DNA from: Anaerolineae bacterium
GTDB lineage: Bacteria; Chloroflexota; Anaerolineae; Anaerolineales; UBA4823
DNA length: 64,000 bases
Reading direction: 5' to 3'
Assembly: GCA_003130835.1 (NCBI GenBank)
Contig: QEXX01000048.1
Coordinates: forward strand, 38,138-102,137
Below, in pieces: positions 35,565-44,840 of the stretch. How positions within the stretch are numbered: position 1 is the first letter of the stretch; each line of letters opens with the position of its first letter. The position numbers were made by a program, and so were the translations under genes. The notes under the pieces are model-generated. The model saw nothing but the letters and a program-made list of their open reading frames with translations, made no database searches and was not told the origin of the DNA.

Positions 35565-37298
35565 TTATTCGAGGGGGTTGGAAGGTTTAATATCGCGCAC
35601 ATTAAGCTGCAGATAAACATTTCCATTGTAGGCGTTTTTTTCGATATGGTAAAGCATATCGACGCTACTCGGCATATTTTGCGCAAGCTCACCTTTGCGA
35701 AAGGCAATACATTTCCAAGCTGGGTCAACATCAAAGCGCAAGTGGTTTTTCTCTGTTCCAACGGTTTTGATATTCTTTGGGCGTACACCAAAAGTAACGA
35801 AGGAAGGAGTTGGGTTTCCATAGCCCGTTGGTTGAAATTGTTCCAAAGCGGTGATGAGGCGGTTTTCACGAAGCAGTTTACCGACTTCAACTAAGTCAAT
35901 GGGAAGATCAGCGCGCAGTTTTGGCTCTAAGGTTTTTGTTCCTAAAACGCGCTGCGCAATTTGCTGCATTCTTTGGATCAACTCTTCAAATCGATCTTTA
36001 CGAACGGTGAAACCGGCGGCTGCAGCGTGACCACCGTGATACTCCATCAAGTCTCGACATTCATCCAATGCTTTCGTGATATGAAATTCGGGAATACTTC
36101 GGCAAGAGCCGCGGATATACCCATTCAGTTCGGTGGCTACGATGGCAGGACGATAAAAACTCTCAACCAAATGCGCTGCAACAAGACCGATCACACCTGA
36201 ATTGAAGTTGGGATCAAAGGCGACAAGGAGAGGAATCGAATCATAGGTGGCTTGAACCTGTTTAGTAGCTTGAAGATCATATTGAAGGGTCAATTCTTGA
36301 CGCCTTCGGTTCTGGTTGTCCAGCTCTTGGGCAAGTTTCCACGCTCGTTGTGAATCAGTTGTGGTTAATAATTCAAAGGCAGCATAAGCCGACTCTAGCC
36401 TGCCTGCAGCGTTGAGACGGGGCGCTAGCATGTAACCAACATGATAAGCCGTGATTTCTTGGCCTTCAAGTCCGCTGATGCCAATTAGGGCTTTTAATCC
36501 AAGCCGTTGTGTCTGACGGAGTTGCTTTAGCCCAGTTGCGACCAAAATGCGATTTTCGCCGTTCAACGGAGCAATATCCGCAATGGTGCCTAAAGCAACC
36601 AGATCGAGATACTGAGTGGAAACCGGCGTCGAGAGACTCAAGGCCATCTCAAGCGCTTTAACCAGCTTATAGGTAATTCCCACTCCAGTTAATTCGGTAT
36701 AGGGGTAGGTTTCACCCTTTTGTTTTGGGTTAAGCATGCACAATGCATTGGGCAACTCTTCATTTGGTTGATGGTGGTCGGTGATAATGAAATCTAAGCC
36801 AATTGATTTGGCAAAGTCGGCTTCGACGTTGGCACGTGCACCGCAATCAACTGTAATAACTAATTTGATGCCTTCATTCTTTAGCGTTTGCAAACCGTCC
36901 TCACGGACTCCATACCCTTCTTCAAAGCGGTTCGGGATGTAGGGACGGACATCTGCGCTGAGCCTTCTTAAAAAGTCGTAGAGAATTGCCGTTCCACTGA
37001 CTCCATCGACGTCATAATCTCCATATATTGCGATCTTTTCATGCTGTTGAATAGCATAGCGGATTCGATCGACAGCGATGTCTATCCCTTTCATGAGCCG
37101 CGGATCATAGGTGTTTTCTAATGATGGATGCAGAAATGCCTCGGCTGCTTCGGCTGTGTGAATCCCTCTGTTATACAGTAATTGCCTTACGATGGGGGAA
37201 TACTCCCTGAGAGAATCTTCAATTGGAGCCGTTATTGGTTGTATTTGAGAGACGATTTCCCAGTGGTAAGCTAGAGAGTGAGCGCTTGATTGGTCCAT
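35565..37298 (-). CDS. recJ: Single-strand-specific exonuclease RecJ
   Basis: 5'-3' ssDNA exonuclease of recombination and repair. DHH-family motifs: IYGDYDVDGVSGTAIL (motif I), VITVDCGA (II), IITDHHQP (III), LNPKQ and ELTGVGITYKL (IV). A DHHA1 domain with SGVIGLVAAHL and GGHAAAAGF follows, then the C-terminal OB-like domain ending at residue 577. Length is typical. Start ATG 37298. Confidence 0.96.
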   Translation of the reverse strand: MDQSSAHSLAYHWEIVSQIQPITAPIEDSLREYSPIVRQLLYNRGIHTAEAAEAFLHPSLENTYDPRLMKGIDIAVDRIRYAIQQHEKIAIYGDYDVDGVSGTAILYDFLRRLSADVRPYIPNRFEEGYGVREDGLQTLKNEGIKLVITVDCGARANVEADFAKSIGLDFIITDHHQPNEELPNALCMLNPKQKGETYPYTELTGVGITYKLVKALEMALSLSTPVSTQYLDLVALGTIADIAPLNGENRILVATGLKQLRQTQRLGLKALIGISGLEGQEITAYHVGYMLAPRLNAAGRLESAYAAFELLTTTDSQRAWKLAQELDNQNRRRQELTLQYDLQATKQVQATYDSIPLLVAFDPNFNSGVIGLVAAHLVESFYRPAIVATELNGYIRGSCRSIPEFHITKALDECRDLMEYHGGHAAAAGFTVRKDRFEELIQRMQQIAQRVLGTKTLEPKLRADLPIDLVEVGKLLRENRLITALEQFQPTGYGNPTPSFVTFGVRPKNIKTVGTEKNHLRFDVDPAWKCIAFRKGELAQNMPSSVDMLYHIEKNAYNGNVYLQLNVRDIKPSNPLE

Positions 37299-37313
37299 GG
37301 CTAGTGAAATTAA

Positions 37314-37440
37314 AGTATGACTCTACTGAAAAAAGCCTGTTCACCACGAAGACACAAAGGGGCTAAGACAATATAATAATGAAAACTTCGTGGCTTTGTG
37401 TCTTTGTGGTCCCATACCCTTTTTGCAGTGGACTCAAGTA
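37314..37440. mobile_element. 119-bp MITE-like inverted-repeat element with 4-bp flanking duplication
   Basis: A 119-base imperfect palindrome (37318-37436) in the recJ-YvcK intergenic region. Arms of about 43 bases start TGACTCTACTG on the left and TGAGTCCACTG on the right complement, and include a 17-base inner match (37343-37359 against 37394-37410) with one mismatch that is a G-U pair in RNA. AGTA occurs directly on both sides (37314-37317 and 37437-37440), as for a target-site duplication. There is no coding capacity, so any movement would need a transposase in trans. The inner words (ACCACGAAGACACAAAG) resemble a short repeat I recall from many bacterial genomes, but that memory is not precise. 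Confidence 0.6.
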
Positions 37441-37492
37441 TAGCACAGACTATCATAAGCACAGATCCTGCTTAAGAGTTTCTTAGGAATTG

Positions 37493-37521
37493 TTGACGAG
37501 GACAATAAAGACTGCTATGAT
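37493..37521 (+). promoter_or_regulatory. Promoter of the YvcK-type gene
   Basis: TTGACG (37493-37498), a 17-base spacer and TATGAT (37516-37521) preceded by TGC (extended -10). Only nine bases separate the -10 from ATG 37531, so the message would have a leader of about three bases. Confidence 0.65.
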
Positions 37522-37530
37522 GGGAGCGAT

Positions 37531-38856
37531 ATGAAATTTGACAGGATTGCGATTATTTTCCAGCGCCTTCGCAAGGAATTCCCTTATCTCTTTCGTTGGC
37601 TTGTACCCGGCATTGGGGTAAAAAGATGGCTGTTCCTTACCCTCATGGGAACAACCCTAATTGGAATAGGTTTGGGAATTGTCCTTTTAGATATTTACCG
37701 GACAGCCCCGCAAACCTGGTGGTTACCCTTGCTGTCGGCTGCATCTTTACGCTTCCTTTCGCGTCCTTTGCGGGCGTTCATCTTCATTCTTTTTGGATTA
37801 GTCATGGTATTCGGCGGTATTTATGGAATCAACCGTTCCCTAATGATTCCTTTTATAAAGCCGGGTAAAAAAGTTGTTGATGAACTTACGGTTCACCGAA
37901 GGAGAGAACGGGGACTTAAAATTGTGGCCATTGGTGGTGGACACGGTCTAGCAACCTTGCTTAGGGGCTTAAAGGAGTACACCTATAATCTAACCGCTAT
38001 TGTGACTGTTGCTGATTCGGGTGGCTCTTCTGGAAAATTGCGTCGTGAGATGGGTATTCTACCTCCAGGGGATCTGAGAAACTGTCTGGCGGCTTTATCC
38101 AACGATGAAGCTTTACTCACTCATTTGTTTCAATATCGATTTCCAGATGGACAAAGTGGTTTGAACGGACACTCGCTCGGAAACCTGCTGATTACAGCCT
38201 TAGCCGAGATCACCGGGAGTTTTGAAGATGCGATTGCCGAGTCAGGACGGGTGCTAGCGGTGCGTGGGCGAGTTTTGCCTTCTACCCTACAACAGGTTGA
38301 CCTCGTTGCCGATGTTCACCTGCCATTGTTAACGGCTCGCCTCCGTATTGAAGGCGAAAGTGAAATCCCCCGTTCCAGTTGGCGGGTGAAACGAGTGTAC
38401 CTTCAACCGAATGCGCCTCCAGCCTATCCTGAAGCCATAAAAGCTATTCTTGGGGCAGACCTCATTGTAATCGGCCCGGGAAGTTTATATACCAGCATTT
38501 TGCCCAATTTACTTGTGCCAGAGATTAGCCAAGCCATTCGCAGCAGTAAAGCCCTCAAGGTTTATGTCTGTAATATTGCTACGCAAGCGGGTGAGACGGA
38601 TCATTACACTTGTGAGGATCACGTGCATGCGATTGAAATGCATGTCGGAAAAGGGTTGTTTCAGGTGATCTTAGCAAATTTGCCGCCGCAGGTTCCATCA
38701 GACGGGGATATGGAGTGGGTGTATGTGGCAAATAGCCAAAAATTGGACTATATCGTGATCAAAGAAAAGGTATCTGACGATACCCATCCCGCCCGACACG
38801 ACTCGGTTTTGCTTGCCAAAAGTTTATTGGCAATTTACCAAAGATTGCGCGGATAG
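37531..38856 (+). CDS. YvcK/CofD-like gluconeogenesis factor with N-terminal membrane segments
   Basis: Protein of 441 residues. Two or three hydrophobic segments (about 31-52 and 70-108) precede a CofD-like domain: IVAIGGGHGLATLLRGLK, VTVADSGGSSGKLRRE, PPGDLRNCLAALS, GHSLGNLLI and GPGSLYTSILPNLLVPEI. The YvcK family binds UDP-sugars and is needed for growth on gluconeogenic carbon and for cell shape in Bacillus. The membrane extension is not in the Bacillus protein. Located just upstream of gap-pgk-tpiA, consistent with central carbon control. Confidence 0.9.
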   Translation: MKFDRIAIIFQRLRKEFPYLFRWLVPGIGVKRWLFLTLMGTTLIGIGLGIVLLDIYRTAPQTWWLPLLSAASLRFLSRPLRAFIFILFGLVMVFGGIYGINRSLMIPFIKPGKKVVDELTVHRRRERGLKIVAIGGGHGLATLLRGLKEYTYNLTAIVTVADSGGSSGKLRREMGILPPGDLRNCLAALSNDEALLTHLFQYRFPDGQSGLNGHSLGNLLITALAEITGSFEDAIAESGRVLAVRGRVLPSTLQQVDLVADVHLPLLTARLRIEGESEIPRSSWRVKRVYLQPNAPPAYPEAIKAILGADLIVIGPGSLYTSILPNLLVPEISQAIRSSKALKVYVCNIATQAGETDHYTCEDHVHAIEMHVGKGLFQVILANLPPQVPSDGDMEWVYVANSQKLDYIVIKEKVSDDTHPARHDSVLLAKSLLAIYQRLRG

Positions 38857-38977
38857 AGGATGCCATCACGTGCATCAAATTGTGAAGAATTTCACTTATT
38901 TGTTTTCAAAAGAATCAAGTAAAATAGGTAGGATAACGCAATCATAAAATGATTATCTTTATACCTGGAGGTTCAAA

Positions 38978-40036
38978 ATGACAACCAAAGTTGGCATCAA
39001 TGGATTTGGACGGATTGGCCGGCAAGTTCTAAAGGCGATCCTGGATTACCATAGCGATACGCTTGAAGTCGTGGCATTTAATGATATTGGGGACTTAAAA
39101 ACTATGGCTCACCTCTTGAAGTATGACTCGAACTACGGTCGTTTTGATCGAAAAATCGAGGTGGAAGAGGATGGGTTATTGATTGATGGTAAGAAGGTGA
39201 AAGCTTTCAAAGAAACGGATCCGGCAAATATCCCATGGGGTGATTTGGGGGTAGAGATTGTGGTTGAGTCGACCGGATTATTTACGATCAAGAAAGACGG
39301 AATCAACAAAAAAGGCAAACAGGTGAAAGGAGCGGAAAATCATATCACCAGCGGTGGTGCCAAGAAAGTCATCATCACGGCTCCAGCTGAAGGTGAAGAT
39401 ATTACGATTGTGTTGGGCGTAAACGAGGATAAATACGATCCAGCGAATCATCATGTGGTATCAAATGCCTCCTGCACGACCAACTGCCTAGCTCCGGCGA
39501 TCAAGGTCGTCCACGATCACTTCAAGGTCGTGCGTGGTTTCATGACCACCATTCATGCCTATACCAACGACCAGAAAATTTTGGATTTACCCCATAGCGA
39601 TCTTCGCCGTGCCCGTGCCGCTGCCATGAGCATCATCCCGACCACGACCGGCGCAGCCCGAGCACTGAAGTTGGTCATCCCCGACCTAGCTGGCAAAGTA
39701 GATGGATATGCCTTGCGCGTTCCGACTTCCACCGTATCCGTGGTTGACCTGACGGTCGAACTGGAGAAAGCCACGACAACGGAAGAATTGCGCCAAGTCT
39801 ACCGGGATGCGGCTGCCAAACCACCACTGAAAGGTATCCTCGAGGCGGTTGATGAGCCATTGGTAAGTATTGACTTCAAGGGCAGTCCGTATAGCTCTTC
39901 GGTTGACTTGCCCTTTACCATGGTCTTAGGAAAGGAAGAAAGCAATTTTGCCAAAGTTGTCAGTTGGTACGACAACGAGTGGGGATACTCGGTGCGCACT
40001 GCGGACTTAGCAGCTTTGATGGCAAAATACCTATAA
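38978..40036 (+). CDS. gap: Glyceraldehyde-3-phosphate dehydrogenase, type I
   Basis: Glycolytic enzyme converting glyceraldehyde-3-phosphate to 1,3-bisphosphoglycerate with NAD(P). The NAD-binding [13 protein letters not shown], the active-site [11 protein letters not shown] (catalytic Cys), HAYTNDQ and the C-terminal [10 protein letters not shown] are present. At 352 residues it is about 15 longer than usual, owing to an insertion around 108-122 ([14 protein letters not shown]). A GGAGGT ribosome site precedes ATG 38978. Confidence 0.97.
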   Translation: MTTKVGINGFGRIGRQVLKAILDYHSDTLEVVAFNDIGDLKTMAHLLKYDSNYGRFDRKIEVEEDGLLIDGKKVKAFKETDPANIPWGDLGVEIVVESTGLFTIKKDGINKKGKQVKGAENHITSGGAKKVIITAPAEGEDITIVLGVNEDKYDPANHHVVSNASCTTNCLAPAIKVVHDHFKVVRGFMTTIHAYTNDQKILDLPHSDLRRARAAAMSIIPTTTGAARALKLVIPDLAGKVDGYALRVPTSTVSVVDLTVELEKATTTEELRQVYRDAAAKPPLKGILEAVDEPLVSIDFKGSPYSSSVDLPFTMVLGKEESNFAKVVSWYDNEWGYSVRTADLAALMAKYL

Positions 40037-40045
40037 TGCAGAATG

Positions 40046-40073
40046 GAGAGTCCCCATCAAGGGGACTCTCTTT
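40046..40073 (+). terminator. Hairpin between gap and pgk
   Basis: A perfect 10-base-pair stem (GAGAGTCCCC / GGGGACTCTC) with a 5-base loop is followed by TTT only. It could terminate part of the gap transcript or protect its 3' end, allowing pgk a different level. Confidence 0.65.
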
Positions 40074-40158
40074 CAGTCTTGAATCATCTATGTTAGGAGA
40101 AATGGCGTAGAGTTCCTCCAAATTTCTCGGTAAAGAAAAATCGTGTCAGGAGTTTGCT

Positions 40159-41334
40159 ATGTTCAATAAAAAAACAATCCGCGATATGGATTTCAAAGGC
40201 AAAAAAGTCTTAGTTCGGGTGGATTTTAATGTGCCGATCAAAGACGGGGTTGTCTCAGATGATACCCGCATTCGCGCTGCGCTTCCAACCATTCAATATC
40301 TTTTGGATCAAGGCGCGGCAGTCATTCTTTGCTCGCATTTAGGCCGTCCCAAAGAAGGGCCGGATCCACAATTTTCAATGAAACCAACCGCAGAACACCT
40401 CGCAAAGCTGATCGGCAAACCGGTAGCTTTTGCCGAAGATTGTATTGGCCCAATTGCCGAACAAGCAGCTAGTCAACTCAAGCCAGGCGAAATCTTGGTT
40501 TTGGAAAACACCCGTTTTCATAAGGGCGAAACAAAAAATGATCCAGAAATGGCGAAACAACTAGCTGCTCTGGCGGATGTTTACGTCAACGACGCCTTTG
40601 GCTCGGCTCATCGCGCCCATGCTTCTACCGAAGGGGTAGCGCGGCTGCTCCCGGCGGTGGCAGGTTTCTTAATGGAAAAGGAGATTCAATATCTCGGCCA
40701 AGCCATAGCAAATCCCCAAAAGCCGTTTGTGGCGATTTTAGGTGGGGCAAAGATCAGCGATAAGATCGGGGTGATCCGCAACTTGCTCAGCAAGGCCGAT
40801 CAGGTCTTGATCGGGGGTGGAATGGCAAATACCTTCTTCAAGGCTCAAGGCTATCCGGTGGGGGATTCGTTGGTGGAAGATGAAGCCTTAGATGTGGCAA
40901 AGGAAATCTTGGCTGAGGGAAGCACCAAGTTGCGCTTGCCTGTGGACGTGGTTATCGCTGATAAATTTGAAGATGGCGCTCAAAAGAAGGTGATGAGCAT
41001 GGGCCCCATACCGGATGGATGGCGGATTATGGATATTGGACCAGAAACCGTTGAAGCCTTTCGCAAAGTCATCTTGCCGGCTGGGACGGTTGTCTGGAAC
41101 GGCCCAATGGGCGTTTTTGAGTTTCCAAACTTTGCGGAAGGTACCTTTAAGATCGCCAAGGCGGTGGCAGAATGCAAAGGCACGACGATTGTCGGGGGCG
41201 GTGACTCGGTCTCGGCGGTCAAAAAATCTGGCGTGGCTGACCAGATTACCCATATCTCAACTGGCGGTGGTGCGTCCCTGGAGATGCTTGAGGGGTTAGT
41301 CTTGCCGGGTGTGGCTGCTTTGCTTGACAAGTAA
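40159..41334 (+). CDS. pgk: Phosphoglycerate kinase
   Basis: Makes ATP from 1,3-bisphosphoglycerate. Signature [12 protein letters not shown] at the N-terminus, [30 protein letters not shown], and the C-terminal GPMGVFEF and GGGDSVSAV. Length 391 is standard. AGGAG lies eight bases before ATG 40159. Second gene of the gap-pgk-tpiA set. Confidence 0.98.
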   Translation: MFNKKTIRDMDFKGKKVLVRVDFNVPIKDGVVSDDTRIRAALPTIQYLLDQGAAVILCSHLGRPKEGPDPQFSMKPTAEHLAKLIGKPVAFAEDCIGPIAEQAASQLKPGEILVLENTRFHKGETKNDPEMAKQLAALADVYVNDAFGSAHRAHASTEGVARLLPAVAGFLMEKEIQYLGQAIANPQKPFVAILGGAKISDKIGVIRNLLSKADQVLIGGGMANTFFKAQGYPVGDSLVEDEALDVAKEILAEGSTKLRLPVDVVIADKFEDGAQKKVMSMGPIPDGWRIMDIGPETVEAFRKVILPAGTVVWNGPMGVFEFPNFAEGTFKIAKAVAECKGTTIVGGGDSVSAVKKSGVADQITHISTGGGASLEMLEGLVLPGVAALLDK

Positions 41335-41344
41335 AAAATATAAC

Positions 41345-41393
41345 AAAGAAGGCGAAAGGGTTGGGCTCCGGTAATCTATCCTTCGCCTTCTTT
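41345..41393 (+). terminator. Hairpin after pgk
   Basis: Arms AAAGAAGGCGAA (41345-41356) and TTCGCCTTCTTT (41382-41393) form a 12-base-pair stem with a 25-base loop, eight bases after the pgk stop. The run of T in the right arm makes it a plausible terminator. The following 190 bases up to tpiA show no gene and presumably hold the tpiA promoter. Confidence 0.6.
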
Positions 41394-41582
41394 CCTTAAT
41401 TCGCATAGTACCTAATTTGGGTTTCATCAAGATCATTTTGGAATGGCATATCCCGTAACCGAGGAGTGGGAATTCGGGTAGAATCAAATTGTAATCTTCA
41501 TCCAAGAGCATAATGTAAAATGCTGATCATTAACTAAGTATTCCGTAGTACAGGGATATGATGCTCTGGTCAATTATTATAC

Positions 41583-42386
41583 TTGGAGGTCGCTATGTCT
41601 AGAAAACGCATTCCCTTTGTGGCGGGAAACTGGAAGATGTATAAGACCATTGCTGAGGCGAGACAGCTTGTCCCTGAGCTTGTGCGAGGTTTGTCAGACC
41701 TTAGGGGTGTGGAAAAAGCGATTTGCCCACCGTTTACCGCTTTGATGGCCGTCAAGGCTTTATTGGAGGGCACGGATATTGGGTTGGGGGCGCAGAATCT
41801 GTATTGGGAAAAAGAAGGTGCCTTTACCGGAGAAGTGTCCCCCATGATGGTGGCGGAACTTTGTCAATATGTGATTATCGGTCACTCTGAGCGACGTACC
41901 TATTTTGCTGAAACTGATCAAACCGTCAATCGCAAGGTGAAAGCTGCTTTAGAGGTTGGATTGATTCCGATTGTTTGTATCGGTGAAACGCTGGCGGAGA
42001 ATGAAGCAGGTCAAACTCAAGCGGTGATTACCCGACAAGTTCAGGCAGGTTTATCCGACATTCAATTGAAACAAGACGTTGACGTTAATGGAACGGTCCC
42101 GTTGATCATCGCTTATGAGCCGGTCTGGGCGATCGGCACCGGAAAAGCGGCTACTGGGGAGTTTGCTAATCGAGTTGTGCAAGAGATGATCCGCCCTACC
42201 TTGAGCACGTTGTTTGGTGAACCGGCCGCAAGTTCAATTCGGGTATTGTATGGAGGCTCGGTAAAGGCAAGTAACGCAGCTGAGTTTTTTAATCAATCGG
42301 AAATCGATGGCGCTTTGGTTGGTGGGGCGAGCTTAAAGGCGCAAGAGTTTATCGAAATCGTGAGAGCTGCCGCTGAAAGTGTGTAA
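41583..42386 (+). CDS. tpiA: Triosephosphate isomerase
   Basis: Interconverts dihydroxyacetone phosphate and glyceraldehyde-3-phosphate. Conserved VAGNWKMYKT (substrate Asn and Lys), IIGHSERR (catalytic His), AYEPVWAIGTGKAA (catalytic Glu) and GGSVKASN. The frame begins at 41583, but the best start is ATG 41595 (MSRKRIPFVAGN), which has GGAGG about seven bases upstream; ATG 41583 is alternative. Confidence 0.96.
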   Translation: MEVAMSRKRIPFVAGNWKMYKTIAEARQLVPELVRGLSDLRGVEKAICPPFTALMAVKALLEGTDIGLGAQNLYWEKEGAFTGEVSPMMVAELCQYVIIGHSERRTYFAETDQTVNRKVKAALEVGLIPIVCIGETLAENEAGQTQAVITRQVQAGLSDIQLKQDVDVNGTVPLIIAYEPVWAIGTGKAATGEFANRVVQEMIRPTLSTLFGEPAASSIRVLYGGSVKASNAAEFFNQSEIDGALVGGASLKAQEFIEIVRAAAESV

Positions 42387-42465
42387 GGACACTTTGGTCT
42401 TTGGGCAGTAGCTTGGATTAAAATAAAAGTTGTTTAAGAATCCAAATTAGAATCAGGAAACGGCG

Positions 42466-42978
42466 ATGTCTGTGTATTGGTATGCGCTGCGCAGTAAACC
42501 ACGTAAAGAAGAAGTTGTTTGCCGACAACTGCTCAATCGAAACATCGAAGTTTATTATCCACGCCTGCGTGTGCATCCGGTAAATCCCCGCGCCAAAAAA
42601 ATCCAACCCTACTTTCCCGGTTATCTTTTCGTGCATGTTGATGTCGATGCTCTTGGATTGTCGTATTTCCAGTGGATGCCCCATACTCTGGGATTGGTAT
42701 GTTTTGGAGATGAAGCGGCGATTGTCCCGGATTACTTGATCGCTGAGTTGAAAAAGCGAGTGAAAGAAATCGCTGAAGCAGGAGGGGAGTTTTTTGATGG
42801 GTTAAAGGTCGGCGAGAGGGTTTATATTCTTAAAGGGCCTTTTGCAGGATACGAGGCGATCTTTGACACCCGCATCCCTGGCACAGAAAGGGTGAAGGTA
42901 TTGCTACAATTGCTGAGTGATCAACGGCAAGTGCCGGTTGAGTTAGATATCAGCTATCTAGACCGCAAAAAGCGCTGA
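42466..42978 (+). CDS. NusG-family transcription elongation factor (RfaH/LoaP-like paralogue)
   Basis: 170 residues with an N-terminal NGN domain (WYALRSKPRKEEVVCRQLL, PYFPGYLFVHVD) and a C-terminal KOW domain (VGERVYILKGPFAGYEAIF). Position is not the secE-nusG-rplK locus, so it is a specialised paralogue of the RfaH or LoaP type. Such factors suppress termination in long polysaccharide operons, and the next gene is gmd, a nucleotide-sugar gene. A possible stem TTGGATT / AATCCAA (42413-42445) lies just before the gene. ATG 42466. Confidence 0.85.
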   Translation: MSVYWYALRSKPRKEEVVCRQLLNRNIEVYYPRLRVHPVNPRAKKIQPYFPGYLFVHVDVDALGLSYFQWMPHTLGLVCFGDEAAIVPDYLIAELKKRVKEIAEAGGEFFDGLKVGERVYILKGPFAGYEAIFDTRIPGTERVKVLLQLLSDQRQVPVELDISYLDRKKR

Positions 42979-43047
42979 GCGTTTGAATTCCATGATAAAC
43001 TATGCCTTATTCTCAACTAGAAACTCAAAACGGAATGCGGAGGATGA

Positions 43048-44115
43048 ATGACCAAAGCCTTAATTACCGGCATTACGGGGCAAGATGGATCTTACCTGGC
43101 TGAGTTATTACTTTCAAAAGGCTATGAAGTACACGGCTTGATTCGGCGCGCCAGTACGTTCAACACACACCGCATTGACCATCTGTATCGGGACCCTCAC
43201 AATGGGGAGCAAGTAAAGCTATATTTACATTATGGTGACTTAGCCAATACCGGAAACCTAGTCGACTTGATCTACAATATCCGACCGGATGAGGTGTATC
43301 ATCTAGCTGCCCAAAGCCATGTTCGGGTGAGCTTTGATCTGCCGGAATATACTGGCGATATTACCGGTTTGGGAACCATGCGGATCTTAGAAGCCATTCG
43401 GAAAAGCGGCATAAAGGCACGTTTTTATCAAGCTTCTTCGAGTGAAATGTTCGGAAGCGCTAAACCGCCCCAAAATGAAAAAACTCCTTTTGAGCCCCAA
43501 AGTCCTTATGCGGCTGCAAAAGTGTATGCCTATTGGGTCACCCGCAATTATCGGGATGCCTATAAAATCTTTGCCAGCAATGGCATCCTTTTCAACCACG
43601 AATCTCCTCGGCGCGGTGAGACCTTTGTTACCCGCAAGATTACCCGTGCTTTAGCGGCGATCAAAGCGGGAAAGCAAAAGAAACTCTACTTAGGCAATTT
43701 GGATGCCAAGCGGGATTGGGGGTATGCGCCAGATTATGTCGCAGCCATGTGGAAAATCTTACAACACGATCGCCCAGATGACTTTGTCATTGGCACCGGT
43801 GAAGCTCATTCGGTGCGAGAATTTTTGGAAGAGGCTTTTGGCTATCTGAATATGGATTGGCGGGAGTATGTGGAGATTGATCCAAAGTATTTTCGCCCGA
43901 CCGAAGTAGATTTTTTGTTAGCCGATACCTCATACGCACAAAAGACGTTGGGGTGGGAACCGCGCATCTACTTTAAGGACTTGGTTAAGATTATGGTGGA
44001 TGCAGATTTGGAATTGGCAGGCTTAGAATCGCCCGGGGAAGGCAAAAAATTATTGGAAAAACATCACGGTGCCTGGCATCGCTGGGATAGTCAGGTGGTT
44101 TCGATGGGTTTGTAG
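43048..44115 (+). CDS. gmd: GDP-mannose 4,6-dehydratase
   Basis: Makes GDP-4-keto-6-deoxymannose, precursor of fucose, rhamnose and related sugars. Extended SDR fold with [14 protein letters not shown] (NADP-binding), [15 protein letters not shown], the catalytic SSSEMFG with Thr/Ser and Glu, [10 protein letters not shown] (Tyr and Lys), and [16 protein letters not shown]. Length 355 matches the family. A GGAGG-like site precedes ATG 43048. The downstream enzymes (e.g. GDP-fucose synthase) are not in the window. Confidence 0.95.
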   Translation: MTKALITGITGQDGSYLAELLLSKGYEVHGLIRRASTFNTHRIDHLYRDPHNGEQVKLYLHYGDLANTGNLVDLIYNIRPDEVYHLAAQSHVRVSFDLPEYTGDITGLGTMRILEAIRKSGIKARFYQASSSEMFGSAKPPQNEKTPFEPQSPYAAAKVYAYWVTRNYRDAYKIFASNGILFNHESPRRGETFVTRKITRALAAIKAGKQKKLYLGNLDAKRDWGYAPDYVAAMWKILQHDRPDDFVIGTGEAHSVREFLEEAFGYLNMDWREYVEIDPKYFRPTEVDFLLADTSYAQKTLGWEPRIYFKDLVKIMVDADLELAGLESPGEGKKLLEKHHGAWHRWDSQVVSMGL

Positions 44116-44155
44116 ATAAAGATGATATAGAAGCCTATCCTTCGGAGCATTGGTA

Positions 44156-44836
44156 ATGTTGAACGTTTCATCAAAAAGACATTCTGCCTTTGCCATAAGT
44201 TTACTTTGGTTTGTGTACTGCCTCGCCGCATGTCGTTCAAGTCAAGCTGAATCGAATTTATTGAAACAGACAGTGACTTCATCTATTACGCCGACGCCAG
44301 CACCGCTGCTTGCGGCTAGCGAGTCACCCTCACTCCAATCCTTATCCGAAGTTACGCACACCCCAACACCATATCCTACTTCGACCCCTTGGCCGACCAT
44401 CGATCCAACGTTGTATGCCACCCTTTATGTGACCCCTACCTTTACGTTTACGCCTACCCCAGGCTATTACTCACAAATGAAGGGGATGTACCGGCAACTG
44501 ATCGGCGAATGGTGGGGCAAGATGGGGGTTTCCGTCAATCGACAAGGTAGAAAAGTGCAATACTCTGTTGTCGTTTTTTATCCTCAGTGCGAGATAGGAC
44601 AAATCTGCGGTCGTTATCATTTTGACAACGGTTGTTTTGGCGAGCTTGTGTTAGATAATTGGCGGCCAACCTTTTTGGTTTTTCGCAATTTGGAGTATTC
44701 TGGGAAGTCTGCTTGTCCAAACTGGCGTCCGATGAACGTTCGGCCCTTGTTGCAGGACCGGTTGTCTTTCTCCTTCGGTTATCGGAATGAAGCGGGGAAT
44801 GCGGTGAGTAAATCGGTTGTTTTAAGAAGGAAATGA
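44156..44836 (+). CDS. Lipoprotein with Pro/Thr-rich linker
   Basis: Secreted lipoprotein: signal segment ending in lipobox CLAAC, then a Ser/Thr/Pro-rich linker (about 30-105, repeated TPTP words), then a globular domain of about 115 residues with four cysteines (YPQCEIGQICG, DNGCFGE, KSACPN) that could form two disulfides. I do not recognise the domain. I choose ATG 44156 over TTG 44150. The following gene starts four bases after its stop. Confidence 0.7.
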   Translation: MLNVSSKRHSAFAISLLWFVYCLAACRSSQAESNLLKQTVTSSITPTPAPLLAASESPSLQSLSEVTHTPTPYPTSTPWPTIDPTLYATLYVTPTFTFTPTPGYYSQMKGMYRQLIGEWWGKMGVSVNRQGRKVQYSVVVFYPQCEIGQICGRYHFDNGCFGELVLDNWRPTFLVFRNLEYSGKSACPNWRPMNVRPLLQDRLSFSFGYRNEAGNAVSKSVVLRRK

Positions 44837-44840
44837 CAAA

